From Lineus longissimus (taxonomy: Eukaryota; Nemertea; Pilidiophora; Heteronemertea; Lineidae), in contig NC_088324.1 of NCBI RefSeq assembly GCF_910592395.1, forward strand, positions 3,286,001 through 3,350,000: a stretch of DNA of 64,000 bases, given 5' to 3'. A model generated the notes under the pieces. That model saw nothing but the letters and a program-made list of their open reading frames with translations. It had not been told where the DNA came from and did no database searches. This document shows positions 22,201 to 33,467 of the stretch, piece by piece; position 1 is the stretch's first letter; every line of letters starts with the position of its first letter. Position numbers and translations under genes: made by a program.

Positions 22201-23076
22201 AGCTTCTAATTAGCACTCCCTGTCTGCTATCTGCTGCCAGCAAAATTAGTTAGAATTTCAATCATCTATTTTCAGCTGCCAGTTTTAATGGCCAACTATT
22301 AAGGGCAGCAGGTGTGGCTTTTGAGTAAATGTCAAGCTCTTCGTACAGTCTAAAAGATCCTTTCACGGCGGAGGGCACATAATAATACTGCCTACATTTA
22401 GCACAATATTCCTTTGGATAAGGATCTCGTAAATACAATGAAATGGGCCTATTAACTCATGAACATTATTTTATTCATGGTTTCTCTTGTCAAACGCTGC
22501 GCTGAGTACGGAAATCCAGACTGGTGTAAAAGGAATGGACGTCCTAGGAATGCAGGACCCCATACAATAGCTGTTTTTTGTCAACGAATGTGGTTAATGG
22601 TTTGGTTAGGGTTAGCTACATAATCTTCAACAAAGGAACTTGGCAAATCTATTCACTTTAAAAAAAGGACCGGACTTAGATTCCGGGGTGACTTGCATTT
22701 TTTTACACCGGTGGCAATGAATGCTTCAGAGCCTACCTGAAAAAAATACTTTTTCAAAGCTATAACTATAAGATCGATAGTTTGGTTTTCTTGCAGTCAA
22801 ATCGTCTGAAATAATATGATTAAATAACACAAAGTAAAAATTCGGAACATTTTTTGCGGGTTCACACTTTTTACTAAGAGATTATCACCGGTAACCAATA
22901 GATGCAAGGTGTACTTACTCGTGCTCTGACATAAGTCTTTTTTCAAAAACGAGTGCTCGAAACTGCTGACATCGCACCATCAATGTTTGGTGGAGATTTT
23001 CCTTGCTTCCCGGCCCCTCGTAGGCGGCGTTAGCCACGGCGCCGCATAGAAACAAAACTAAACCCAACTTCAACAT
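16205..23076 (-). CDS. ADP-ribosyl cyclase (CD38/BST1/Aplysia cyclase family), secreted, C-terminal exon missing
   Basis: The family makes cyclic ADP-ribose and related calcium messengers from NAD+ (known). Exons, in coding order: 22919-23076, 20967-21105, 20049-20145, 19303-19439, 18354-18532, 16205-16291; all have GT/AG borders and compatible phases, giving 265 codons plus two bases. Residues 1-17 form a signal peptide. Family landmarks seen: GPCDVT (75-80), LWSGV (Trp103), acidic loop ALETG (Glu126), GYMGDGLVFCG (132-142), Phe-Trp at 170-171, and GSVELP with the catalytic-type Glu211. The LEDT-type acidic pair reads LET, so its Asp is missing. Eight mature cysteines are visible (36, 60, 77, 141, 154, 160, 240, 261) of the usual ten, so the absent last exon should carry two. 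Without splicing, the frame stops directly after exon 6. ATG 23076 opens a typical signal peptide and follows a TATA box. Confidence 0.92.
17015..17755. mobile_element. hairpin element H, copy 1 (741 bp), in the last visible cyclase intron
   Basis: The left third is a long inverted repeat: from GGAATTGAACCCGAGG to about 17120, then its inverse to CCTCGGGTTCAATT (about 17234), with one arm partly duplicated (17059-17105 and 17106-17152). It is followed by a ~515-bp non-coding body bounded by ATTCTAAAATACCT and AGGTATTTTAGAAT, 14-bp perfect inverted repeats. Close copies are at 38520-39154 and 40847-41384 and a diverged one at 54854-55184. The common left edge is ATTAAGG and the common right edge AGAAT, which defines the element ends. 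The superfamily is not identified. Confidence 0.8.
18610..18641. repeat. 14-bp-stem hairpin in cyclase intron
   Basis: GGGCCAAATTTTCA, a short AT loop, then the inverse TGAAAATTGGCCC. It lies in the intron between exons 4 and 5. A second small palindrome, GACCGCAATTGCGGTC, is at about 18840. No function is evident. Confidence 0.45.
20242..20680. mobile_element. foldback element F1, copy A (~440 bp)
   Basis: Two arms of about 200 bases are diverged inverted copies of each other: GTAGGAGGCTTTTTCCGACT at the left edge matches the right edge in inverse, and both arms carry AGGCCTTTGATCTTTATTGCC-like sequence near the middle. It lies in the cyclase intron between exons 2 and 3. Other copies: 38363-40046 (split by two insertions), 54553-54690 and 58830-59000 (partial). 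There is no ORF, and C-rich low complexity follows at 20723-20765. Confidence 0.7.
21326..22069. mobile_element. full-length foldback element with 8-bp target duplication (744 bp)
   Basis: The first ~38 bases (starting ATGGCAAGCCGTGTG) are a perfect inverse of the last ~38, and TGGAGATT stands directly outside both ends (21318-21325, 22070-22077). The interior is a string of short AAACCTAGTTTT-like palindromes, and the exact centre (about 21697) is itself a hairpin of TCTCGTC and GACGAGG arms. The whole element can therefore fold as one long imperfect hairpin. An 8-bp duplication fits hAT or P superfamilies. It lies in cyclase intron 1 and does not touch exons. Confidence 0.85.
22521..22711. 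mobile_element. MITE-like element with CCGGTGTAAAA-type ends
   Basis: The left end CTGGTGTAAAAGG and right end TTTTTTACACCGG are inverse to each other. The interior contains TTTGGTTAGGGTTAGC, which also occurs in the CCGG-B MITEs at 48427 and 63436, so the three are probably related subfamilies. It lies in cyclase intron 1. Nothing else stands out in 22078-22520. Confidence 0.5.
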
Positions 23077-23138
23077 TTTGTCTACTCTCTGCGTCCAAAG
23101 GTCAAAGGAAAAGTGGCACGTTTTCACCAAATCTGGAG

Positions 23139-23146
23139 TTTATATA
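23139..23146 (-). promoter_or_regulatory. TATA box of the cyclase gene
   Basis: TATATAAA on the minus strand lies 63 bases upstream of the start codon at 23076. Transcription would start near 23110 and leave a leader of roughly 35 bases with no upstream ATG. The assignment is by position only. Confidence 0.5.
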
Positions 23147-23536
23147 TCATTGCTTGCCAACAGCTTGCAAGCTGTTACACTTTAAAAATGTCTCCTGCAC
23201 TTGGCGTGACTTTTGAAATCCGTGAAAAAATATGTGTGTGAGACCAGTGCCTAATGAGTGACATACTGTATATCAATTCAGGGAGTATTGGACCAATATA
23301 TAACATGAAATCAAACACGAAGTGCCAAGCTTAAAATGTTCTAAACATAAATGGTGCATGAAATTGATCATTTTGTGCATATTCACGACAATTATAAATA
23401 TCCAACACGGCCCTCCTTAATAGTACACGGACATAAGATTTCGGATGGAATCCAGCCGAGATAAATCGAATTCGATCATTATACTCAGAGGCTCGGTGTA
23501 AGCGTTTTGCGTTGTTTATTTCCGCGCCACTGCGGA

Positions 23537-23665
23537 ACAATGGGAGTTTTTGCAAGCCACCGAAACACCAACGTGAACGCCTATCCCGTTGTTCAACTTC
23601 CAATGCCAAATAATGAGATAAGCGTTCGCGTTGGCATTTCGGGGGCTTTGCGAAAATTCCCTATT
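23537..23665. mobile_element. small palindromic MITE family M, copy 1
   Basis: About 50-base arms (AATGGGAGTTTTTGCAAGCC outward end; inner part AACGTGAACGCCTATC) are inverted repeats of each other. Related copies are at about 37600-37690 and 41790-41925. It lies upstream of the cyclase promoter. Non-coding. Confidence 0.6.
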
Positions 23666-23864
23666 ACAAAATGCGACCGCATCAAGTCGGAGTATGAATT
23701 CGACCCATACACTGTTTTGCCCGCACTGAATTTTGTATCACTTGAACACCAAGCTTAGCATTGACATTACCGATGTTCTATTCAATGCGTAGCTACACAA
23801 TTGGATATTTTCAATTCTTAGGTTAATTCACCTTTTTTAAGAGCAGTGTTGGCCTTTAACAATT

Positions 23865-24110
23865 CATACCTCACCTGTTGCATTCAAATAGTGTTTTTTT
23901 TCTCCCCGCGAAAAGGTTTGGTAAACAAGCATAATAATTGTTCATGCATTTTTTCATGTCGAAGCATCACTTTTTACAACTGCAGGCTGTCGTTCGTTCC
24001 ATCACGAAAACAATTTTTTGGCCAGACCGGCTGTGTCACCTTTGTCCAAATGACAAAATCAAATGCTGAACCATTGCGTAGGCTAATCGCTCACAGCTGT
24101 CACTCTAAAA
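23865..24110 (+). repeat. dispersed repeat R3, copy 1
   Basis: ATACCTCACCTGTTGCATT and, 150 bases on, a GCTGTCATTG...CGGCTGTGTCAC block recur in the same order and spacing at 26698-26950 with many substitutions. The ORFs crossing both copies do not read the same protein, so it is probably a non-coding old repeat. Confidence 0.45.
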
Positions 24111-24204
24111 GCAACTTAGTTTACTATGAGTTGAAAATTCGCGAGCAGCACGTGGCGGATTCCCCGGTTACATAATCGGCTACAAAGAGGCCACAGTAGC
24201 CGCA

Positions 24205-24550
24205 CGTACACCACCTGAAAATGGACCACCAATCTTGGTTCGCGAACCAATGCCGCACCATCGAAAATCCACCAAGCGCGTACACCAGCGCTGCAGCTAG
24301 TTATAAAATCCGGCAACAGATGTCGCGCAAACAATAAGTAGAAGGCGCAATTTCGAAAGCGCCGCCTGTCGTCGAACCATCTAACTAGCTAATTGCCGTA
24401 GCGCGTACACCACGACAAAGCCGGGCTTTTAACAAGCCGGGCGAATTTGGACCGGCAATTTGTATCGGCAATGGATTGCCGAACCAATATGTCGCGGCAA
24501 TGTGGTGGTGTACGTGCAATTGGTCCACCAATATTTCGTGGTGTACGCGC
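24205..24550. repeat. inverted-repeat region rich in CGTACACCAC motifs
   Basis: CGTACACCAC or its inverse occurs five times, arranged so that the left half (with GGACCACCAA) mirrors the right half (with TTGGTCCACC). GCCGGGC and ATTGCCG short palindromes fill the centre. It is probably an old foldback element; the borders are approximate. Confidence 0.45.
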
Positions 24551-24562
24551 AGCTGGTCTTCT

Positions 24563-25571
24563 GACTTGTGATATCTCCTAACATACCAGACCGATTTCAA
24601 TGTGGTTTGGACTGGGTTTTTACAAATCTTGTTGTCTATATGAACATTCTAATTATAGTGAAATGCGTCATTGTCTTCATCGACCATTTAAAAAAGGTCC
24701 AAAAAATAACTTTTTTTCAGGAAAAATTCCACCAAAAAATCACTAGTGTTAACGTTGTAGCACAGCAGGAACTAAGACTTTCTTGGGTGTTTTCATGTTG
24801 ATATCTTATCTTGGTTTCGAGATAATGCTTTTTCTGCAAAAATGTCAACATGCAATATATACTATTTTTATTGACTTGTGAAATCTGCCCAAAACTTCCA
24901 CCACCTCAACGTTATGTATAGGGTCCTGTGTTAACAAGCAAAGACACGTTATGATAGGTGATTCCTTTTAGTATTCCAATTATTGCACAACAATATTCAA
25001 ACCTCATTCAATGAAGGAGGGACATAATTATCTCATTCATGGGCATACCTTTATTTTGGTTATTGACACCGTGATGTAAACTGGACATGTCACTTATTAC
25101 ACTCCTACGGCTGTTGAATAAATATGTTTAAGCAAGAGTCAAAAAGAATATTATTTCTTGCTGGTAGTGTATGATTCTGTGGAAATAATTGTGTGTAACC
25201 AGTTCCTTAGGAGGGTAGCCATGTTCTGAGCTTACAGTGTAGTGGGACAGTGTCAGAAGTCACCACAAATATGAATTATCCAGGGTTGATATTCAACCAG
25301 AAAAAGTCTGATATTTCAGAACCAGTGAAAAATATCAACATAAAAACACACCAGGCAGTCTTATTTTTGCTGTACTACAACACCATTGCTTTTTCCGTGT
25401 ATTTTTAAGAAATAAACAAGTTTTTTTTACCATTTGTAAATCGACGATTACATAATGAAGACAATAATGCACCTCATTGTAATCATCATGATCATACAGG
25501 CAACAACATTTGCGACAGCCCTGTGGAAACCGCATTGAAAACGATTGAATAGTTAAGAAGATATCAAAAGT
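24563..25571. mobile_element. ~1-kb element with ~270-bp diverged terminal inverted repeats
   Basis: 24563-24840 aligns in inverse to about 25290-25571: TGATATCT...TTCAATG.GGTTT at the outer ends, then ATTGTCTTCAT, then a TTTTTATGTTGATAT region inside. Identity is moderate, so it is old. The 450-base middle has no ORF of note. No clear target duplication. Confidence 0.5.
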
Positions 25572-27609
25572 TGTTGGTGTTATTATATTAATATGAGCTA
25601 GACTGTACGCTTTCCGGGGGTGCCGAGTGGAGCACCAATTTTCATCGGGATAACGTATTGTATTTGGAAGAAGTCACCTAGCAACATCTTCATGAAACAT
25701 CTGAATCTCCTCCGATTCCAACAGTTCAAAAAATCGGCAGTGGACCTTATTCGTTTGTCGGCAAGCAAAGAAACTGGACGAGGTCTTTCTCAAAACATCC
25801 TAATAGTACCTTACGAATCCGCAAGGGGCGCGTTACCGATAATGTTGCGAAATGAATGTAAAAGTTGATCGTATTGATCGTATAAAATATCGTCTTATTT
25901 TTCAAGATGAGAGTATGAAGATGATGCGAAATCGTAAACCAATGAAAGACCAGTATTCCTTGAATCTTACATTAAGTGATGTGGGGTCCTCGAAACTCCT
26001 TAAATTTATCAATGAAAGCTTATTCCCGCCTTAGGTTTTTACCGGGCCAATCAAAACTCCCAATTTTATAAGAGTTTCGGAGCGACCCTCTCTTTAATTA
26101 GGTTCCTCTGGTAGCTGGTGAGATTCTCAGGCTGTACTCAAAACGATTTGGATAAAGGATACCATGATCATATTCCCCAATCGATGAAAAGTAATGTAAG
26201 TTGTAACTTTCATCATACCTATTCGACATTTGCAAAAAACTGTTCGTTTAATGTTAATTTTCTTTAAAATGTATCAGGGGGCTGTCCTTTATTCATAAAT
26301 ACCAGAGTTCTGATTTGCAGACGGTACCTCTTTATAAGGAGAGTACTTGACGAGCAATTTAAAATGGCTGCATGGTAGACCCGTGTATTTGGCCGTTATG
26401 TCACTGACTACTATTTCTACATGACAAATCTATTTTTGAGGCCAACCAAATAAGTTTCAAATTGAGAACACGTCTCATGGTATGCATGAAAACCTGACAC
26501 GAAAGAACAAAAATACATTCTGTGTCGCTCAAATGAATCAGTTGGTGTTAAGATACGGGCTAGGGTCAGCTTCCTTTAACCATAATTGTCTCCACCTTTT
26601 TTGCACTGACCTTTTAGTAACTTTTGCACCTGAACTTTTCATATTTTCAAATTCAATGTAAATTTTCTATTTTTAGTATTGGTAGGTCTTTACGATTTGA
26701 TACCTCACCTGTTGCATTGAAATAGTATTTTTTTATCGCTGAGCACACTACAGGAATGGTATACAGAGTAATTGTCCGTATTTATTGGAAGTCAAATGCT
26801 TGTTTTTATGTCAAAAGGTCATTTTGTTGAAGATCAAGCTGTCATTGGCTCCATCGCAAACACCTGTTGTTTCAGCCGGGCCGTCTGTGTCACTTTGGTG
26901 CAGAGGTTAAAGTCGGACGTTCTCATCGCTCGTCAACTGTCACACTGTGATTAAGCAGATATCAAGTTCATTTTGACAGAATGTACTAAAGTTAAGATTT
27001 AAAAGACGGTGGTCCGAAACTCGTTCTGGTTTGTCCAACAGTTTTATCGGATCTCTAATGTACGAGATTGATTTAGAATTCATTTTCTGATAGAAACTTA
27101 TGATTTACATAGGAGGCATCAATTTATTACGTACGCACCGAGGGGGAAGGGGGGGGGTGATACCAAAGCGAACAGCATGCGTACAGGGGGAGTAGGAGGG
27201 GTCACAGCTAAATTATACGTACGCACCGAAAGTACAATTTTTCACGCTTGAAATTACTGATCATTGTATTCGACTGACTACCGTTCTCGGTACAGGCGGT
27301 CAAACAAGAAATATATATACAAGTCAAAGAATAATCAATTTGATTTTATTTGACTGCCACAATTCAGTAATTTGTGGGGTGATAATTGGCGCTTTGTACG
27401 CAAACACGGCGACAATTTCTTCTTGGTACCAGATGAAGTCCACGTACTAGTAGATACAATTTTGTATTCATAGATTTCATTTCTTGATCGAATAAATATT
27501 TTTTTGTTTTTAATGTTTAACAGTGTATATTTCTGAATTCACTTTCATTTGATACATCACAACAAGCTGTTCAATATCGGCAATAGACGCCGGCGGCTGA
27601 CATGTACAC
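25572..27609. other. gene-poor stretch
   Basis: It holds the second copy of repeat R3 (26698-26950), and at 27130-27240 two ACGTACGCACCGA motifs around G-rich sequence, the look of a decayed short element. A plus-strand ORF of 82 codons (25620-25868) opens on a non-ATG codon and matches nothing I know. No exon can be supported. Confidence 0.4.
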
Positions 27610-27840
27610 TCAGGCACGTCCGACATTATACATCGTATAGGTAACTGAAATGATCGAAGGATAGCTACCGGTATGGATGCGGAGAGATGCTGGTACGGCA
27701 TGGGAGCGCAAGGTGCCCGGGCCAATCTTGTCCTCCAACAGGTCGATGACTTCAAGAAGGACTGGTCGAGTCATCCGGTAGCGCTGGTATAAATCAATGT
27801 CGTCAAAGACGTTAAGAGGCTGCAATCTGTCACTGAACAC
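27610..27840 (-). pseudogene. Harbinger (HARBI1-like) transposase N-terminal remnant
   Basis: The minus-strand reading has the layout of the HARBI1/PIF transposase N-terminus: FDDIDLYQRYRMTRPVLLEV, then a Leu-rich segment, then GTLRSHAVPASLRI, the usual T-x-RSHA-x-P element ahead of the DDE domain. After about residue 60 the match stops and no DDE motifs follow in any frame, so the gene is truncated. Just upstream (28020-28110, minus) a CCGTATTCATGAAGCC end with repeated TTCGTAAG motifs looks like a Harbinger terminus. Confidence 0.65.
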
Positions 27841-28587
27841 ACACTGCCTTCGTAAAGCCCGTCCGGCTTCTACATCTACGCTACATCAACGCTACTGCCA
27901 TGACCGCTGTATACAAGTGTCTCCAACTATCTAAGAAAACGCTACGAAGCCGAAAACACCTTGCGTAGCGCTAGTGGCGACTTACGGAATCGATTGAAGT
28001 TGCGCGTGCATCGTGAATATGATGCAACTCGCTTAGAATGACCTAGTAATACGTAAATGCTTACGAAGCCCTAAGAAGGCTTCATGAATACGGTCCCTGA
28101 TTCGGTGACAGAAAATGCCCTTACAGCTTCGTTACAGCAATGCCCATTGGCTAATCGTCCAGCCTCACGAATTCCCGCTATTTGTGGCAGGTCATAAGGA
28201 GATCAAATTAGGATGACGCGATGGGCTGCCCAGGGAGTCTTGTTCGGATCATGCCTGGTATTGCATTGATAAGTTCATGTTATTTTCAACTTACTGTCTT
28301 TTCTGAAGTAGCTCGGTAATTTGAGCTCTTCCCATTTAAATATTTGTGTGTAGTAAACATCTATTTTTGGGGCAATTAGCACAACCCTGTGCATTATATG
28401 AAGGTTTTAGTTCATGTTTCTACCGTGTTGAGGACAGTGCAGAAGGTTAGTGGATGTGCTATTGTCTTCACTAGTCCCGAATTGGATGTTTCCTTTCAGC
28501 TTGACATATCTAAAGAGGATACTTCTCAATTCAAATGTCTTTATTTAATCGATCCTTCCACTTCCTCGTTCGTTCTTTTAATACACC

Positions 28588-28797
28588 ATAACATCGGGCT
28601 CAAGTAAGTCTTTGACGGAACATAACATCGGGCACAAGTGAGTCCTGGACGGAACATAACATCGGGTTCAAGTGAGCCCTGGACGGAACATAACATCGGG
28701 TTCAAGTGAGTCCTGGACGGAACATAACATCGGGTTCAAGTGAGTCTTGAACGGAACATAACTTCGGGCTCAAGTGAGTCTTTGACGGAACATAACA
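28588..28797 (+). repeat. 34-bp minisatellite, about 6 units
   Basis: The unit ATAACATCGGGTTCAAGTGA plus GTCCTGGACGGAAC repeats six times with few changes. It is non-coding, with no ORF through it on either strand. 28110-28587 shows nothing recognisable. Confidence 0.9.
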
Positions 28798-28799
28798 CA

Positions 28800-31340
28800 A
28801 TTTACAGAGTTACTGTTTCGCTGATAATGCGAATCTTGGACTTTCTTTTATTCTATTTTCCAATTTTAAATTTCGCGAACTTCGCACTTCGAGTTTGGCG
28901 GCACTTTTTACGTCACGAGCTATTTTTACCTTTTAGGCTTCTTTTACGCCCTTTCTGTCATTCACAATTTTTACTGCACTTGGTCTGGAAGTAAATATAG
29001 TAAGGGCAGGTTCTTTGTCCCGGATAACCACACATTTCGGTTTCGGTAGTTTCGGATTTGTAAGTATTTATTTCTTTGCATTTCATTTAGTTCCACGTTG
29101 TATTACTGTCTTGTAGGTTCCTTCTTTACATATATTCTTAAAATACCAAAAAATATTCTTTTTCACTTTTGTATGTCACTGTTTGTAATTCATGTCTAAT
29201 TTACACTCCGGTGCTAAATGTAGTCCATATGTTTCAGGTTTCAAATAAAACTATATATTGAACATCCGAGTATCCGAGTCTTCAGTTACAAAGACGGAAT
29301 TTACCGACGATTTACATCTCAATAACAGACCATTTAAGGTATATAGTTTCTCTACCTATTCATACATAGAACGAATACAACTAAACTGCTTCCCTGTAAC
29401 AAAAGTGCCGAAAATTTGAGATTTAACGGGAGTGAAATTCGCCCGGAGTTTTACATTTTGAAGGCCACGTACCTGTAAAAAAGTATTAAGCCGCTTTCCA
29501 GTTAAATGAGCAATATCCATCAGCTCATAACATTTTTCCAGACGAAATCTGGGAGGAACGCTTTCAAAGACAAATAGACCTATCCTAGCCTGTCAAACCC
29601 TGACATTTTCGTTGTACGTTATGCATGATAAATTCAAGGTTTGGGGGGTCTGAACATAGGGAGCGCTTTTTTCAATAATTTTCACTGTTGACCTACTTTT
29701 TGGAGTGTATAGTTCCAACATGAACCTTTGTGCATGCGTAGTAATCTTAAAATGTAAAAAAGTCAATCGGCCAATTTCGCCAGGCACCCGAGGGTAGAGT
29801 CAGAGTGTCACGCTGTATTACGTCAGATTTGAAATAACCATGTCGTGCTGGATTTCCTACCCCATGATTGTCAGGTGAGTGTCTCTTAATTCTTTTAATT
29901 TACATAGTAGTTTGAAAATAATACATTTAAACCAACAAATATACACATACGTTTTGCTATAAGTTGCGGATCTCAAACTCTCTATTTTCACTGAAAACGC
30001 GGTGTCGGAAATGGCTGGTGACAAAACCAAGAATGAAATGATTTCGTCAAAATGAAACGAAATCATAGAAATGAAATGATATCGTCGAAATTAGGACGAT
30101 TTTTTGTGTGCATTTTGGTATGATACCGATATTGAAGTGAAATACGTGCTTCTATTTTGCTCTTGACGCGGGGAGAGTGTGCGAAGTGGATGACTCTGTA
30201 AGAGCTCCGAGAGAGACTTCGTAAACGACCTGGCAAAGTAGTTCCTGGTTGGCCTCACAACAGTGAGAACACAACGGAAAAATTTGAAACGCAGTCGATG
30301 CACATGGCATGGTGCTAGTTCATGTAGTACAAAGTAACACATTCGTCCCATTTTGAATCCAAACTCCAGGAACTAATGGCTTGAAAAAAATTTCTACAGA
30401 AATACTCACGTTTCTTTATATTCCATGAGAAAAATCCATTGAATATTATTACTCAGATATAGAATAAAACCCATTTAACCTGACGGGAGTGGGCAATCCA
30501 CCATCTTGGAAGTCGTCTGCAAAAAGTGTCATGGGGGACACCCAAAAAATTTGCGGTCGGGTCCCAAATATTTCACGATCTTGTGAATTGTATTTGCAGA
30601 ATACATGTATGTCTGAATTTGGGCTAAATCATAGCTCAAAACACCTGTAGTTGATACAATCTGCCAACAAGTTAGTGATCTTTTTTCCAATAACCACATG
30701 CAATCAATAATGTGTAGTATATTTGTATTTCAGCTGTGTGTGCTTGCATAGTGTGGATTAGCACCAGCAACTTGTCGTATTGCAAGTGAGTATTATTAAC
30801 TAATTGGCAACAGGAAGGAATATATGAAACAGAACCCACGTGTACGGAAGTACTCTTATTAGAAGTCACAGGAGTAAACTAGCATCCGATTCCGCATTTT
30901 TGTGAAACTTTCATGAGATCCCGCCGTGTGCAACTATTATACATACTGTCTTTTCACCTCCTTATACTCAGGCCGAACCCCTTCATAATGGTTATGTAGA
31001 GGCCTTTGTATAGCGATAAACAATGGTAGCTGCCCGTCAATACGAATGGGCCTAGTTTATTGTAGGTTTCAGTCATTCAATAACGTATCATTGCTTCATC
31101 ATTATTGCAGTGTCGTGCGTAAACTGACGTAGGTCTATATTGCATTTTCCATGAAAATGTAAGGTAAAATGGGATAATTGTAACACCTTTTTCACCTATA
31201 ATTTTGGTTACGCAAGAGATTTACAGGCAGAATCACTAAAACCGGCCGGGATCTTGTAGTGGCACCTCTTCGAATTTCACAGTCTGCAATTTAGGGCACT
31301 TAATCTAAAACAATGCCTCTGAGAGACAGTACAAGACGCG
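28800..31340. other. gene-poor stretch
   Basis: No exon, RNA gene or element with paired ends is supported. Scattered short ORFs on both strands lack domains and splice context. Base composition is AT-rich throughout. Confidence 0.4.
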
Positions 31341-31348
31341 TAGTCGGA

Positions 31349-31386
31349 GGCTACAAATACCCCGTGGCCTTACGGTATTTGTAGCC
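31349..31386. repeat. hairpin with GGCTACAAATACC arms
   Basis: GGCTACAAATACC is followed after 12 bases by its exact inverse. The same 13-mer recurs at about 32060 and 32418, always followed by CCC. The hits span about 1.1 kb without recognisable coding sequence, possibly pieces of one element with this terminus. Confidence 0.5.
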
Positions 31387-32862
31387 CTTGACTAAAATTT
31401 AAAACTGCAGGTTTTTTTATGTATGGTAACAATTCCTTCACAGGTTTATTGTCTTTTTTGGTAATAAAACTTTCAATATTATTCCAATCCAGGTTGACGA
31501 CGAGATTTTGCTGGTATCAAACGATATTCATTGAACACATTAAGTGATGTTCGATGCAATCACTTACCAACAATTCAAACAATATTGTCGCAAAACTGGT
31601 GTAAAAACACGAAGTTCTATTTATCACATCTGTTGTACATTAGACCTTGTTTCTGACAACAGCCTGTGATATTCTGAATTGACTGACGGTCCTGTCGTGC
31701 GCCATTAAAAACTGTAGTTTCAGTTTATGGGTCTTGTATCAACTCCAACTGGCACCACTTAATGGTAATGCAATGTACCATGAGAAATGCTGCTATCTAG
31801 TCAACGGTTTGTCTTTAACTAGAGACAAAAGTAACTTTGAAAATATTAACATTATTTCGAAATAATTTTAGATAAACTAGTATGAAACCACAAATGTATC
31901 ATTGTTGGTACACAAAGGGTTAACATTGTATCTAAATCGAATTGATTTATGATCAAATGATATAAATGGGGTATAGGATTAAGAAAACCTAGCATCTGCA
32001 TGTTTTTTGACAGGATATATTGAGCTATTTATAGGGGATGCAAATAGCCCGAACCAACGGGCTACAAATACCCCGAGGGTACCTTGGTCAGAAAAGTGTC
32101 TCTGAAAAATTTACTTTTAATAATGACATCAAATGCCGCATACAACATTCACTCAATACTGATCACCTGAACCAGGTTTCAAATATAACAATGCTCTGCA
32201 AGTGTTGAAAATTCAGACCTGTAAAAAGTTCGATCCCAACTTTTTTGTGCATGTGTCTGCTTTGTTTACTTCTTATAACCAAAGCTCTTATATTACATGT
32301 TTCATAATCCAAAACTGTTTATGCTGTGATACTCAAGAGTCACCTCTTTCATATCCATGCTTGGGTTGGCTGAATAATTCCATGGTTACCGGAATATGAA
32401 TCAAAAACATTGCCAGGGGCTACAAATACCCCATTTTACATTAACTAATGAAAATTTTGAAGATTTCACGGGAATTTGCGGGAAATAGGGGAAACGACCG
32501 TAAGATGAAGCAGAGGCCCATTGGCACGTGGCCCGAGGTGGAGGACGATCTCGCCAACTGGTTTCAGGATTTGCGAGACAGACGTCTACCCGTTGCCATT
32601 GAAGATGTACAGGAAAAGGCCATGAAGCTGTTTCGTTCCTGGTGGGATAGGCTACCTGAATACCGCAGACAAGACGTAAAACAAAACCGCAGCTCCACGA
32701 TGTTCACACATCCAGTGGCTGCGTTTCGGGATACCCTTCCGCCTTGTATCTAACAAGGACCAAACGTTCGCACTGTTTGACTTTCGGCCACTCTACACCC
32801 TCAATGAAAAAGGCGCAAATGCTGTAGACGTCAGAACGTCAAGGTCCAATGCCAAGTCAATA

Positions 32863-33041
32863 CCGGTGTAATGTTTTTGAGTGTTTCTATTTTTGAGTGT
32901 TTCCCCTCATTGTTTGGGAACGCTAAAAGATAGATTGACAAGTTTTTCTGTGTTTCCCCCTATTGAAAAGTCATGGTCTCTCTAGCTGCCTATTGTTTGG
33001 AAACACCGACACATGGGAAACAACCACAGATGTTACACCGG
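32863..33041 (+). mobile_element. MITE family CCGG-A, copy 2, inside pogo remnant
   Basis: This is 179 bases nearly identical to 4538-4717, with CCGGTGTAA and TTACACCGG ends. It interrupts the pogo reading frame right after the RSNAK segment of the catalytic domain. TCAA stands near both edges (left followed by TA), so the duplication could be 2 or 4 bases. Confidence 0.8.
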
Positions 33042-33282
33042 TCAATTAATATTTGCCATGCCTTACAGTTATGACCTGCTTATTTCTCGTTGGTTGATGC
33101 ATGAAATAAGATGTAAAAAGGCTGTCGTAATCAACACGGACCAGCCCAGGCCTAGACCTCAGCTTCTGCTATTTGACCAGATATGACTGATAGCTGGCCT
33201 TGCTCTATAATAGGTTTTTGTTGGGGTCATGAATACTCACCATTAAGGTGGGCGAAGTGCTTTTCTCTGTCTCGGTGTAATC

Positions 33283-33467
33283 CACCTTTCCAGAAATGGG
33301 GCGCTGAGTGTCCGAAATAGTGATGTCATAAGGGGAAACTAGGCCTTATGGTGGAGGGACAAAGGAGATAGTCATGGTTGACCAACACACTTGATAGCCT
33401 TTAATGACTGACAAGGGGAAAAAAGTTAGTTCCAATGCAAGCCACCAATTTCGGGAAGCATGTATAG
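33283..33467 (+). repeat. dispersed repeat R4, copy 1 (185 bp)
   Basis: It starts CACCTTTCCAGAAATGGGGC and runs to GGAAGCATGTATAG. A copy at 48893-49077 is over 90% identical by eye. Both copies sit within or at the edge of a pogo-like pseudogene, so it may belong to that element's non-coding part. No ORF. 33468-34390 is otherwise unassigned. Confidence 0.65.
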
